From Acidobacteriaceae bacterium (GTDB taxonomy: Bacteria; Acidobacteriota; Terriglobia; Terriglobales; Acidobacteriaceae), in contig PKXQ01000138.1 of NCBI GenBank assembly GCA_003132405.1, positions 88,379-152,378 of the forward strand: a stretch of 64,000 bases of DNA. The letters are read 5' to 3'. The notes beneath the pieces were generated by a model, which saw only the letters and a program-made list of their open reading frames with translations, did no database searches and was not told where the DNA came from. The translations under genes and the position numbers were made by a program. Of this stretch, positions 52,335-60,376 are shown piece by piece. Each line of letters starts with the position of its first letter. The first letter of the stretch is position 1.

Positions 52335-53861
52335 TCATGCATTCAATCGGTTGATCGCTAGCTTGGCGGCTTGGTGGCCGCACATGCCGTGGACTCCGCC
52401 GCCTGGTGGAGTCGATGACGAGCAAAGATAGATATCGGGGGCGGAGGTTGCGTATTGGCGGCGGGTGGGGCGGAAGAGGAGTTGGCGCAGGTTCATGGCG
52501 CCTCCGCTGATGTCTCCGCCGATCAGGTTGGCGTCCATTTTTTCTAATCCAGCTGGTGAGAGGATGTGGCGGGCGAGAATGCAGTCGCGGAATCCGGGGG
52601 CGAAGCGTTCGATCTGGGCTTCGAGCCTTGGCAGCATGTCGAAGGTTGATGCGTTCGGGACGTGGCAGTAGGCCCAGGCGGTGTGGCGATCGGCGGGGGC
52701 GCGCGTGGGATCGAAGAGGCTGGGCTGGGCTAAGAGGACGAAGGGTCTTTCGGCGTGATGGCCGGTGCGCATGGCTTTTTCTGAGGCGGCGATTTCTTCG
52801 AAGGTTCCGCCCAGGTGGACGGTGGCGGCTTGCAGGCATTCCCGGGCTTTCCACGGGATGGGATCGCGGAGGGCGTAATCGACTTTGAAGACGGCGGGGC
52901 CGTATTGGAATTTGGCTAACTGATTTTTGTATTTGGATGAGAGGCGGTCTCCGGCTAGGGTGAGCAACTGGCGGGGAGTTACGTCGCAGAGAGTTACATC
53001 GTAGTTTGGAAGGGCGGCTAGATTTTCTATTCGCGTCGATGTGGTTAGGGTGGAACCTAGTGACGTGTCCGGGAAATTCGCGGCGTACCCACCGGGGGCA
53101 TCATCACTCGCCTGGAGCGCGTTCGTTGGGCGGACGAAATGCGTAGGTCCTTCGCTTCGCTCAGGATGACAATGAGATAGGTAGCTGCACAGAGCGCTGG
53201 TGATGGATTGCGCGCCTCCGCGGGGGATGGGCCAGCCTACGGCGTGGAGGGCGGCGCCTAGAAGGACTCCGGCGGCGGCGCTCGAGGGTTCGTCCAGGCT
53301 CAGGACGGAATGGGCGGCGATTCCGGCGAAGAGGGCTTTGGTGCGATCGTTTTGAAACAGGCTGTGGGCCAGGGATTTGGCGGATCGCAGGGCTTGGCGT
53401 CCGAAGTTTGTCATTAGGAATGGGTGACTTGGGAATAAGGAGATGGGGCGGAGGACTTCGTTGGCCAGGTCGGTCCAATGGTCGGCGAAGGGGCGCATTA
53501 GATTGCGCCAGGGTTTGGCGTCTTGGCCTAGCTCCGATTCGGCTTGGGTTAGATCGCGAGATAAGGTGATGGCTGTGCCGTCGTCGAAGGGGTGAGCTAG
53601 AGCGGCGGGGGAGTGGATCCATTCCAGGCCGTGATTTTGGAGTGAGAGAGAGTTGAAGAATGGTGAGCCTACGGCTAACGGGTGAACGGCGGAGCCGAAA
53701 TCGTGGTGATAGCCGGGGAGGGTTAGATCTAGTGTGCGAGCGGCTCCGCCGGGCTGGGGCTCGGCTTCGAAGACGTCGACCTTCAGGCCTGCTTGGGCCA
53801 GCGTGATGGCGGCTGATAGGCCGTTGGGGCCGGCTCCGATTACGCACGCTCTTCGTGACAT
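52335..53861 (-). CDS. Carotenoid/phytoene-desaturase-like FAD oxidoreductase, interrupted by a repeat insert
   Basis: A 508-aa amine-oxidase-fold flavoprotein. N-terminal dinucleotide motif (CVIGAGPNGLSAAITLAQAG) and the C-terminal FAD motif STPPGGGVHGMCG match the NAD(P)/FAD-dependent desaturase/isomerase family. I use the ATG at 53861 (MSRRACVIG). Residues near 234-266 are foreign to the family: HPERSEGPTHFV and following are encoded by the dispersed repeat at 53142-53173 plus flanking DNA, in frame. The insert may lie in a surface loop, so the enzyme could still work. The substrate is unknown. Confidence 0.85.
   Translation of the reverse strand: MSRRACVIGAGPNGLSAAITLAQAGLKVDVFEAEPQPGGAARTLDLTLPGYHHDFGSAVHPLAVGSPFFNSLSLQNHGLEWIHSPAALAHPFDDGTAITLSRDLTQAESELGQDAKPWRNLMRPFADHWTDLANEVLRPISLFPSHPFLMTNFGRQALRSAKSLAHSLFQNDRTKALFAGIAAHSVLSLDEPSSAAAGVLLGAALHAVGWPIPRGGAQSITSALCSYLSHCHPERSEGPTHFVRPTNALQASDDAPGGYAANFPDTSLGSTLTTSTRIENLAALPNYDVTLCDVTPRQLLTLAGDRLSSKYKNQLAKFQYGPAVFKVDYALRDPIPWKARECLQAATVHLGGTFEEIAASEKAMRTGHHAERPFVLLAQPSLFDPTRAPADRHTAWAYCHVPNASTFDMLPRLEAQIERFAPGFRDCILARHILSPAGLEKMDANLIGGDISGGAMNLRQLLFRPTRRQYATSAPDIYLCSSSTPPGGGVHGMCGHQAAKLAINRLNA
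53142..53173. repeat. CCTTCGCTTCGCTCAGGATGACA repeat inside a coding gene
   Basis: GTAGGTCCTTCGCTTCGCTC..., fourth copy, inside the desaturase-like gene on the antisense side. Its minus-strand reading encodes HPERSEGPT. Confidence 0.9.
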
Positions 53862-53914
53862 TGGATTTTTCATATTTCGGGGAAATTTATCGCGCACGCA
53901 AAGAGCTTACCGCA

Positions 53915-54110
53915 GGCGCTAAAGCGCGGACACATTTTTGCCAGTTTGCGACACGAGTAAAGAGGTTGCTAGAAAACTCGTTGGGTGTGCGGTCGTCTCC
54001 CTCAGCGGCTAAAGCCAGTACTGAAAAGAAGCTTTTTATCGCAGCGGTGAACCGCTGCGCCACCCAAAGGCAAGGACGAAGTCGAGATTTTCGGCAATCT
54101 CTAAAACTCA
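53915..54110. repeat. Second array of palindromic TAAA/TGAA hairpins
   Basis: GGCGCTAAAGCGCG (53915), degenerate ACACGAGTAAAGAGG (53950), CAGCGGCTAAAGCC (54003) and GCAGCGGTGAACCGCTGC (54041), then CAAAGGCAAGGACGAAGTCG as at 49.7 kb. It lies upstream of the desaturase gene. Confidence 0.75.
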
Positions 54111-54219
54111 TGCCCTTCCGAAAATCTGCTGGATCAGAGTTTTCCCCACGCTGGTGCGCTGTCTGAAATCCTTCACATATCGAGATGGCCAGAGTGAGGA
54201 TTGAGGGGGTTGCAAAACA

Positions 54220-54261
54220 CAAGGTCCCTCCACTTCGCTTCGCTTCGGTCGGGATGACCGA
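54220..54261. repeat. Degenerate CCTTCGCT repeat
   Basis: AAGGTCCCTCCACTTCGCTT...CGGTCGGGATGACCGA is a diverged fifth copy next to the 3' end of the LMF1-like gene. Confidence 0.65.
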
Positions 54262-54275
54262 GTTAGATACGCGAT

Positions 54276-55901
54276 TTATTCACGCGGGGCTACTGTTGGC
54301 CACTCTAGTGCTTGGATGGCGCCGTCGGGGGCGCGTTCTAATGTTGGGGCGTAGAGGCCTAAATATTGACGGCGCCACCATTGGTCTTCTTTCTTCTTCT
54401 CGGACATGCTGGTGAACCAATATTGGTAGAGGACGGCTCGCACCTGGCGTGGAGGATTTCTTGGGAATGGATTGCTTTTGAAGAGGGCTAGGACGTCTTC
54501 GTCGTTGGAGAGCAGTCTTACTTCGGTGTTGGGGACTATGGGGTATTCGCGCCATGAGCCTAATGAGGCGAACCAGAGGTTCCAATCGAAGCGAGGCTGG
54601 TAGGGAGCGTAGATTCCGGGCGGCTCGTTTAGGTTTTGCGGCTTGTAGCGGAAGGGATAGGGGGTCCAATTTTTTCCGTCGTCGGAGCCTTGAAATTCTA
54701 TTTCGTAGCGGCCTCGGGTCATGATGCCGAAGAGGCCGTAGCGATTGGCGACGCGGAAGGGTTCGAGCAGTGCTACGGGCTCGGTGGGGAACGGGAGTGG
54801 CCAGAACATCCAGAGGAGTTGGGCGGTGGTGGCATAGAAGACCCAGGTTAGGAGCAGGGCTGCGGCGGACGTTTTTAGGGTGCTTAGCTGGTGACTCAAG
54901 CCCAGGTGCGGAGTCTTAGGCTCGCTTGGCGAAGAAGTCTTTGGTTCGTCATCTTTATTTGTATTGGTTGCCGCTTCTTCTGGGAAAAATTTCTTCCAGC
55001 CCTGCGGGAGAAATTGGCGCAGGAAACGATCGTCTAATAAGAGGATGCCTAGGGAGAGGACTAGATAGTTCAGGAAGGTGTAGTTGGCGGTCAGGATTAC
55101 TACTAACTCCCAGGGCGTGACTATGAGGAAGCAGGCGATGCGCCAGCGGCGGGGGAGGAATAGCATCCAGACCAGGACTAGTTCTAGCGCCAGCGTGGCG
55201 AAAGTGGTGGAGGCGTGGAACCAGTGGGGAAGATGCTGCATGTACCAGCCGATCCAGGTGGGCAGTGGGCCGTTCTGGTAGTACTCGTCCATGGCGGTGA
55301 AGTTACGCCACTCGGGATCGCCGCCGAGGATTTTTGCGGCTCCGGATTCGAAGTAGATGCGGAACCACTCCCATTGCAGAAGGAAGAGAGCGGCGCGCTG
55401 GGGCGGTGATGCTTGGCCTATGCCGGGGCGGATTCCTCGGGGAGCGAAGAAGAGCGCGATGAATCCGGCTTCGAGGAGCATGCCGTCGGATTGGTATCCG
55501 GAGAAATCTTGCGCGGCGCTTACGAATGATAGGTAGGCGGCGAAACAGATCAGCAGCGTGGCTCGCGGCCAGATGTTGAGGACTAATAATAGCGACGCTA
55601 GCATGCCTATGGCGCAGAGGGCGGTTAGCATGTGCGGGCCGGTGTTTAGCCAGAGCAGACTTGGGACGTACCAGACTCTGTTCACGGGGCCTAGCGATTG
55701 CGCGGCGGCTTTGAGGTAATCGGATGCGGGGAGGATTCCTTGGGGGCCGATCAGGCCGCGGATTTGGAAGATTAGCGAGTAGAAGGCGGAGAAGTAGATG
55801 CAGCCTAGCGCGCGCAGGAAGAGCCAGCGCGGGATGGGGCGGTTGGGTGCGTCCTGCTCCGAGTTGAAGAGCCAGCGGTAGGCAGAGGGGAGCCAGTGCA
55901 T
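54276..55901 (-). CDS. Lipase maturation factor (LMF1)-family membrane protein
   Basis: A 541-aa polytopic protein. Six or more helices in the first 330 residues (LFLRALGCIYFSAFYSLIFQI, PHMLTALCAIGMLASLLLVL, LALELVLVWMLFL) and the LMF motif region EWFRIYFESGAAKILGGDPEWRN, then a soluble domain with FGIMTRGRYEIEFQGSDDGKNW. In animals LMF1 folds lipases in the ER; the bacterial role is unknown. A truncated phosphoesterase gene lies just upstream on the same strand. Confidence 0.88.
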   Translation of the reverse strand: MHWLPSAYRWLFNSEQDAPNRPIPRWLFLRALGCIYFSAFYSLIFQIRGLIGPQGILPASDYLKAAAQSLGPVNRVWYVPSLLWLNTGPHMLTALCAIGMLASLLLVLNIWPRATLLICFAAYLSFVSAAQDFSGYQSDGMLLEAGFIALFFAPRGIRPGIGQASPPQRAALFLLQWEWFRIYFESGAAKILGGDPEWRNFTAMDEYYQNGPLPTWIGWYMQHLPHWFHASTTFATLALELVLVWMLFLPRRWRIACFLIVTPWELVVILTANYTFLNYLVLSLGILLLDDRFLRQFLPQGWKKFFPEEAATNTNKDDEPKTSSPSEPKTPHLGLSHQLSTLKTSAAALLLTWVFYATTAQLLWMFWPLPFPTEPVALLEPFRVANRYGLFGIMTRGRYEIEFQGSDDGKNWTPYPFRYKPQNLNEPPGIYAPYQPRFDWNLWFASLGSWREYPIVPNTEVRLLSNDEDVLALFKSNPFPRNPPRQVRAVLYQYWFTSMSEKKKEDQWWRRQYLGLYAPTLERAPDGAIQALEWPTVAPRE

Positions 55902-55930
55902 GAGTGGGGGACATTATAACGGGGTGGGGA

Positions 55931-55965
55931 TTGGCGCGCCTTTGAAGCGCTCCGCCACCAAAAAA
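55931..55965. repeat. Degenerate palindromic hairpin element
   Basis: GGCGCGCCTTTGAAGCGCTCCGCCACC resembles the TGAA-loop palindromes at 49.6 and 54.0 kb. It sits at the break of the phosphoesterase remnant. Confidence 0.5.
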
Positions 55966-56017
55966 AAGCTAAAAACATATTGGGGCTAGCAGACTCGCGT
56001 CCCACCCTCCGCAAAGG

Positions 56018-56287
56018 GGAGTTGGTGTTGAGGTAACCTTCGCCGGGGTCGGCTCCGGGGCGGAGATAGGCGTGGGGGTCGGTGGGCTCGATGGGAAATA
56101 CGGTGACAGGCTTGCCGTTGGCATCGAGGTTGGTTTCTTTGCCGGTTAATCCTTCGAAGGGCTGGCCTAGGGGAGAGACGTTGTTGGTTGATTGATAGAG
56201 GAAGCCGAGCATGTGATCGAAGGAGCGGTTCTCTAGCATTGCTACTATGAGGTGGTTGATTTTGGAGAGTAAGGACGCGGGGGACAT
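56018..56287 (-). pseudogene. N-terminal fragment of a phosphoesterase (phospholipase C family)
   Basis: The 5' part encodes KINHLIVAMLENRSFDHMLGF and GLTGKETNLDANGKPVTVFP, the start of a PF04185 phosphoesterase (acid phosphatase/phospholipase C, usually 400-600 aa). After about 90 codons (EGYLNTNS) the family match ends and the frame continues into repeat DNA and the LMF1-like gene. The rest of the gene is missing. Confidence 0.8.
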
Positions 56288-56344
56288 GGCGGCATCCTTA
56301 TCTGGGAAGAGCGGGTTGTAGTTGCGGAACGAGATGCGTTCAAA

Positions 56345-56385
56345 GACAATGTGTTATCACAACGGTGAATCGCTGCGTCACCTAA
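56345..56385. repeat. Degenerate ACGGTGAATCGCTGCG hairpin element
   Basis: CAACGGTGAATCGCTGCGTCACC is a decayed form of GCGGTGAACCGC (54041) upstream of the amidohydrolase pair. Confidence 0.5.
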
Positions 56386-56494
56386 AATCAAACGCAACCC
56401 CGCCCCTTAGCGAATCCCGAATTTGACCCTCTCCCCCCACTCCTCCTACAATCCCAATGCTCCACCAGCCACATTCTTATTCGGAGTCCCATTC

Positions 56495-57802
56495 ATGCAC
56501 TTAACGTCAAAAAAAATCTCAGCCCCCCGCAGCGCCCGTCTAACGCTCCTACTGCTAGCCGCATTCGCAGCCTCAGCCCAAGCCCAATCCCCCGCTCCTC
56601 ACGACGTCGTAATCAAAAACGCCACCGTGATGACGGTCACCCACGGCAACATCCAAAACGGCTCCATCTACATCAAGGAGGGCAAAATCGCGGCGGTAGG
56701 CGCCACCGTTAACGCGCCCGCCGCCGCCACCGTCATCGATGCCGGAGGCAAATACGTCACGCCCGGCATCGTCGACGCCCATTCGCACATCGCTCTCGAC
56801 GATGACGTCAACGAAGCCACCAGCCCCATCACGCCGCACATGATGATGAAGGATGCCTTCGATTATCAGGACAAGGCCATCTACCGCGCCCTAGCCGGCG
56901 GCGTCACTACTTCGCTCCTGCTCCACGGTTCGGCCAACATGATCGGCGGCCAGGCCATCGTCATTAAGCACAAGTTCGGAGCCGCGCGCGATGAAATGCT
57001 TTTCCCCAACGCGCCGCGCTCCATCAAATTCGCCAGCGGAGAAAATCCCAAGCGCGTCTACGGCAGCCGCGATCAACTCCCCTCAACCCGCATGGGCAAT
57101 TTCGAAGTGCAGCGCCAAGCCCTGGTCGACGCGCAGGAATACATCCGCGAGTGGGACGCCTACAACGACAAAGTCAAGCGCGGCGACAAAGATGCCACGC
57201 CTCCCAAGCGCGACCTCAAACTCGACGCGCTCGCCGACGTTCTCCGCGGCAAACTCATGGTGCAGATCCATTGCTACCGCGCCGACGAAATGCTCACCGA
57301 GATCGCCATGGCCAAGGAGTTCGGCTACAACCTCCGAGCGTTTCATCATGCGGTGGAAGCTTACAAAGTCGCCGATCAACTAGCCGCCAACAACGTCGGC
57401 ATCGCCACATGGGCCGACTGGTGGGGCTTTAAGCAGGAGGCATGGGACGCCATCCCCTGGAACGCCGTCATCTCCATGCGCAAAGGAGTTCGCGTAGCCA
57501 TCAAGAGCGACTCCGAAGATTACACTCGGCGCCTCAATCAGGAAGCCGCCAAGATCATGCGCTACGGCGGAGCCACCGAGGAAGAAGCCCTAAAGATGAT
57601 CACCCTAAATGCCGCCTGGATCGTAGGCGTAGACGACCGCGTCGGCTCCATCGATGTAGGCAAAGACGCCGACCTCGTCATCTGGGACGGCTATCCTCTC
57701 TCCAGCGTAGGCGTCCCCGAAAAAGTTTTAATCGACGGCGACATCTACTTCGACCGCACCCAACCCGGCCTAGGCACCACGCACTACAAGGAGGGAGAAT
57801 AA
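56495..57802 (+). CDS. Amidohydrolase 1 of a tandem pair, metal site intact
   Basis: A 435-aa exported protein: signal peptide (SARLTLLLLAAFAASAQAQ), small N-terminal beta domain, then the TIM barrel of the imidazolonepropionase-like group. Metal motif HxH is kept (VDAHSHIAL), as are the later His (QIHCYRAD, FHHAVEAYK) and Asp (KSDSED). It probably hydrolyses a cyclic amide or peptide outside the cytoplasm. The ATG at 56495 has GGAG upstream; the track start adds 24 residues. Its TAA overlaps the next ATG by one base. Confidence 0.88.
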   Translation: MHLTSKKISAPRSARLTLLLLAAFAASAQAQSPAPHDVVIKNATVMTVTHGNIQNGSIYIKEGKIAAVGATVNAPAAATVIDAGGKYVTPGIVDAHSHIALDDDVNEATSPITPHMMMKDAFDYQDKAIYRALAGGVTTSLLLHGSANMIGGQAIVIKHKFGAARDEMLFPNAPRSIKFASGENPKRVYGSRDQLPSTRMGNFEVQRQALVDAQEYIREWDAYNDKVKRGDKDATPPKRDLKLDALADVLRGKLMVQIHCYRADEMLTEIAMAKEFGYNLRAFHHAVEAYKVADQLAANNVGIATWADWWGFKQEAWDAIPWNAVISMRKGVRVAIKSDSEDYTRRLNQEAAKIMRYGGATEEEALKMITLNAAWIVGVDDRVGSIDVGKDADLVIWDGYPLSSVGVPEKVLIDGDIYFDRTQPGLGTTHYKEGE

Positions 57803-59229
57803 TGCAGCCATCAGTTCTCAGCTCTCAGCCCTCAGTAAACAAGCCCGTGTGGAGCGGACACTCCTGTCCGCTGCCGTTGTTCTTGCTGTTGCTCCTGCTC
57901 TTGACCTTACCCAAGCCAGCCCTAACACAAGATCAACCCATAGCTCTAAAAGGTGGCAAACTCCTAACCATCACCCACGGAGTAATCGAAAACGGCGTCG
58001 TACTAATGCAGGGAGGAAAAATCACCGCCGTAGGCTCCGCCAGCTCAGTCAACGTTCCAGCCGGAGCCCAAATCATCGACGCCACCGGCATGACTATCTA
58101 CCCCGGCCTGATCGACTCCGAAACTCACCTCGGCCTAACTGAAATCGAAGCTGAAGCCATGACCAACGATCTAGTCGAACCGAGCGACGAGATCATGCCC
58201 CACATGCACACCGCCGAAGCCTTTCACGCCGAGTCTGCTCTCATCCCCGTGGCCCGCGTCAACGGAATCACCAACGCCATCGTCGCTCCCGAAAGCAGCG
58301 ACACGCTCCCCGGCCAGGATTCCTTCATTCAACTTGCCGGGGCCAACGCCACCGAGATGCTCCTCATCCGCGACATCGCCATGCCGCTAAACTTCACCGG
58401 CGACCAGCGGCGCAATAAAGGAGGATTCGAAAAGCACAAATTCCCCTCCACCCGCATGGGCCTAGCCGCGCAATTACGACAAGCCTTCATCGACGCCCAG
58501 GACTATCAAACCAAGTGGGCCGACTACGAACGCAAAAAAACCGAAGCCGCAAAAAACTCCGCAGATAAAAAAGAAGAAAAAAAGTCCGGCGACAAAACCG
58601 CACAAGCAACTAAAGAAAAAAAGTCCGAGCCCACCGCTCCCAAGCGCGATCTAAAACTCGAAGCTCTAGTCCCCTATCTAGAAGGCAAGAAAACAATCGT
58701 CCTAGCCGCCGAAAGTTCGAGCGACCTTCAAACCGCCGTGAGCCTCGCCAACGAATTCAAACTCAAATTCGTTCTCAACCACATCAGCCACTCGCAGACC
58801 GTCCTCGACTACGTCGCCAGCCTCAAGGTGCCCGTAATCGTCGGCCCCATCTACGAAGCGCCCAAAGATGACGAGCGCTACGACGCCGTCTACAGCCTTC
58901 CCGCGCAGCTCTACAAGCGCGGAGTGAAAATTATCTTCGCCTCCTACAACGCCCACAACGTCCGCAATCTCCCCGACCAAGCCGGATTCGCCACCGCCTT
59001 CGGCCTCCCCTACGACGAAGCCCTAAAAGCCATTACCCTAAACCCCGCCGAAATCTGGGGAGTCGCCGACCAGCTAGGCTCCCTGGACGTGGGCAAAACC
59101 GCCAACATAGTAGTAGCCAATGGCGATCCGCTAGACGTAAAAACCGATGTCAAGCAGGTCTACATCCAAGGCCGAGCAATCCCAATGACCAACCGTCAAA
59201 CGCGATTGCGCGATGAATATTCGAAGTGA
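57802..59229 (+). CDS. Amidohydrolase 2 of a tandem pair, metal ligands lost
   Basis: A 475-aa paralogue of the preceding gene (shared KRDLKLEAL, GSLDVGKTANIVV and the barrel), but the metal site is degenerate: HxH is ETH (LIDSETHLGL) and the QIHCYRAD equivalent is VLAAESSSD. A Lys-rich insert (DKKEEKKSGDKTAQATKEKK) lies mid-barrel. The N-terminus is unusual: PSVLSSQPSV and WSGHSCPL are encoded by two intergenic repeat elements, followed by a hydrophobic leader (LFLLLLLLLTLPKP). It is best seen as a partner or structural subunit of amidohydrolase 1. Confidence 0.82.
   Translation: MQPSVLSSQPSVNKPVWSGHSCPLPLFLLLLLLLTLPKPALTQDQPIALKGGKLLTITHGVIENGVVLMQGGKITAVGSASSVNVPAGAQIIDATGMTIYPGLIDSETHLGLTEIEAEAMTNDLVEPSDEIMPHMHTAEAFHAESALIPVARVNGITNAIVAPESSDTLPGQDSFIQLAGANATEMLLIRDIAMPLNFTGDQRRNKGGFEKHKFPSTRMGLAAQLRQAFIDAQDYQTKWADYERKKTEAAKNSADKKEEKKSGDKTAQATKEKKSEPTAPKRDLKLEALVPYLEGKKTIVLAAESSSDLQTAVSLANEFKLKFVLNHISHSQTVLDYVASLKVPVIVGPIYEAPKDDERYDAVYSLPAQLYKRGVKIIFASYNAHNVRNLPDQAGFATAFGLPYDEALKAITLNPAEIWGVADQLGSLDVGKTANIVVANGDPLDVKTDVKQVYIQGRAIPMTNRQTRLRDEYSK
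57809..57835. repeat. TTCTCAG-class heptamer element inside a gene
   Basis: CAGTTCTCAGCTCTCAGCCCT, period 7, at the 5' end of amidohydrolase 2. Confidence 0.75.
57847..57871. repeat. GCGGACACTCCTGTCCGC hairpin repeat inside a gene
   Basis: Third and best-conserved copy; 7-bp perfect stem with CTCC loop, encoding WSGHSCPL in amidohydrolase 2. Confidence 0.85.
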
Positions 59230-59250
59230 TGAGCGTAAAAACTCATAAAG

Positions 59251-59787
59251 ATGGTTTTGAACTCACAAGCGCGGCAATTCTTCCTCATCGTAGGACTCCC
59301 GCTTGCGTTCTGTTTAGCTGCGCACGCAGGGCAGCCAAGCACGGACAGGGACGATTCGGTGCCTGGTCCAACCTCTGTAACCCTATTGATGAGGTGGGAG
59401 CGCGGCGATTCCCACTACGGACCAAACGTTATTCGACTACGCCGGCCCTGTCAGAATTCGGACGACATGACTTGCTCATGCCGAGTTCGCTTTGCGACTA
59501 GATCGTCCGAGTTTGCCGATTACATCGCGTCATTCGGCAAAGGCGAAGTACCGGTCATTTACCAGGTGACTTATGGCTCGGATGGCCAAGCTGTTGCCGT
59601 GAGGTTCCTCAGCGTTGGCACTTGGACCCGCGACAAATTGTATTCTCCAAACGACGGCCTAATCGGAATCGAGTTTAGGCACGAGTCCCCGCAGCAGGGT
59701 CAGCGAACCCGTCATCGAGTTAAATTGCCAGCTGACTGTTTTCCCACGCTACCAAGAGTGATACCCTCGCCAAACCCGAACAATTAG
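59251..59787 (+). CDS. Small exported hypothetical protein
   Basis: A 178-aa protein with a signal peptide (QFFLIVGLPLAFCLAAHAG). The mature region is beta-rich with three Cys (CQNSDDMTCSCRVRF) and a last one in PADCFP; disulfides are likely. No family recognised. It follows amidohydrolase 2 by 21 bp and may belong to the same transcript. Confidence 0.7.
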   Translation: MVLNSQARQFFLIVGLPLAFCLAAHAGQPSTDRDDSVPGPTSVTLLMRWERGDSHYGPNVIRLRRPCQNSDDMTCSCRVRFATRSSEFADYIASFGKGEVPVIYQVTYGSDGQAVAVRFLSVGTWTRDKLYSPNDGLIGIEFRHESPQQGQRTRHRVKLPADCFPTLPRVIPSPNPNN

Positions 59788-60128
59788 CGCGGATGATTTA
59801 GGACCTTTTGCACTGCCCATGTTTGACCCCGCTCCCCGCCGCCAGCTAAGATTTCGCAGTGATCTCCATAAGCGTAGAGAAGGTTTTGCCCCGCAGTTGG
59901 GTTTCTCCGTTCCTCCGTTCCTCCGTTCCTCCGTGGTGAAAAGCGAATTAGGCGCTAGCTCCCCACAACCTCCTTTGCATACTTGCCCAATCCCTTTTAG
60001 ACTACTTGCTTCGACTTCATACACAGCAATGAGCAACACGCAGTCGTAAATTTCAGCAGTCGCAATCAGCAAACGCCGGCCCGCAACGCGGACCCGCGAT
60101 TCCAAAGATCCAGAAACGAGGAGAAACA
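59788..60128. repeat. Intergenic gap with an octamer array (CCTCCGTT)4
   Basis: TCTCCGTTCCTCCGTTCC at 59904-59936 has four units of period 8. The rest of the 341-bp gap carries the acpP upstream region; AACGAGGAGAAACA is its Shine-Dalgarno sequence. No other gene is visible. Confidence 0.75.
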
Positions 60129-60374
60129 ATGGCAGCCGTTGATGAAAAAGTGAAACAGATTATCGTCGAGCAATTAGGTGTGGATGAGGGCGAAGTCACG
60201 CCCAGCGCTTCGTTCGTAGACGACCTGGGCGCCGATTCGCTCGACACCGTCGAGCTCGTGATGGCCTTCGAAGAGGCCTTCGACATCGAAATCCCCGACG
60301 AGGACGCGGAGAAAATTCGCACCGTCTCCGACGCCGTCGACTACATCGGCAAGCACGCGAAAGCGGGCAAATAA
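60129..60374 (+). CDS. acpP: Acyl carrier protein
   Basis: An 81-aa acidic four-helix protein that carries growing acyl chains. The phosphopantetheine Ser lies in [15 protein letters not shown]. It has the usual Asp/Glu-rich helices. fabF follows two bases downstream. fabD, fabG and fabH are not in the window. Confidence 0.97.
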   Translation: MAAVDEKVKQIIVEQLGVDEGEVTPSASFVDDLGADSLDTVELVMAFEEAFDIEIPDEDAEKIRTVSDAVDYIGKHAKAGK

Positions 60375-60376
60375 AT

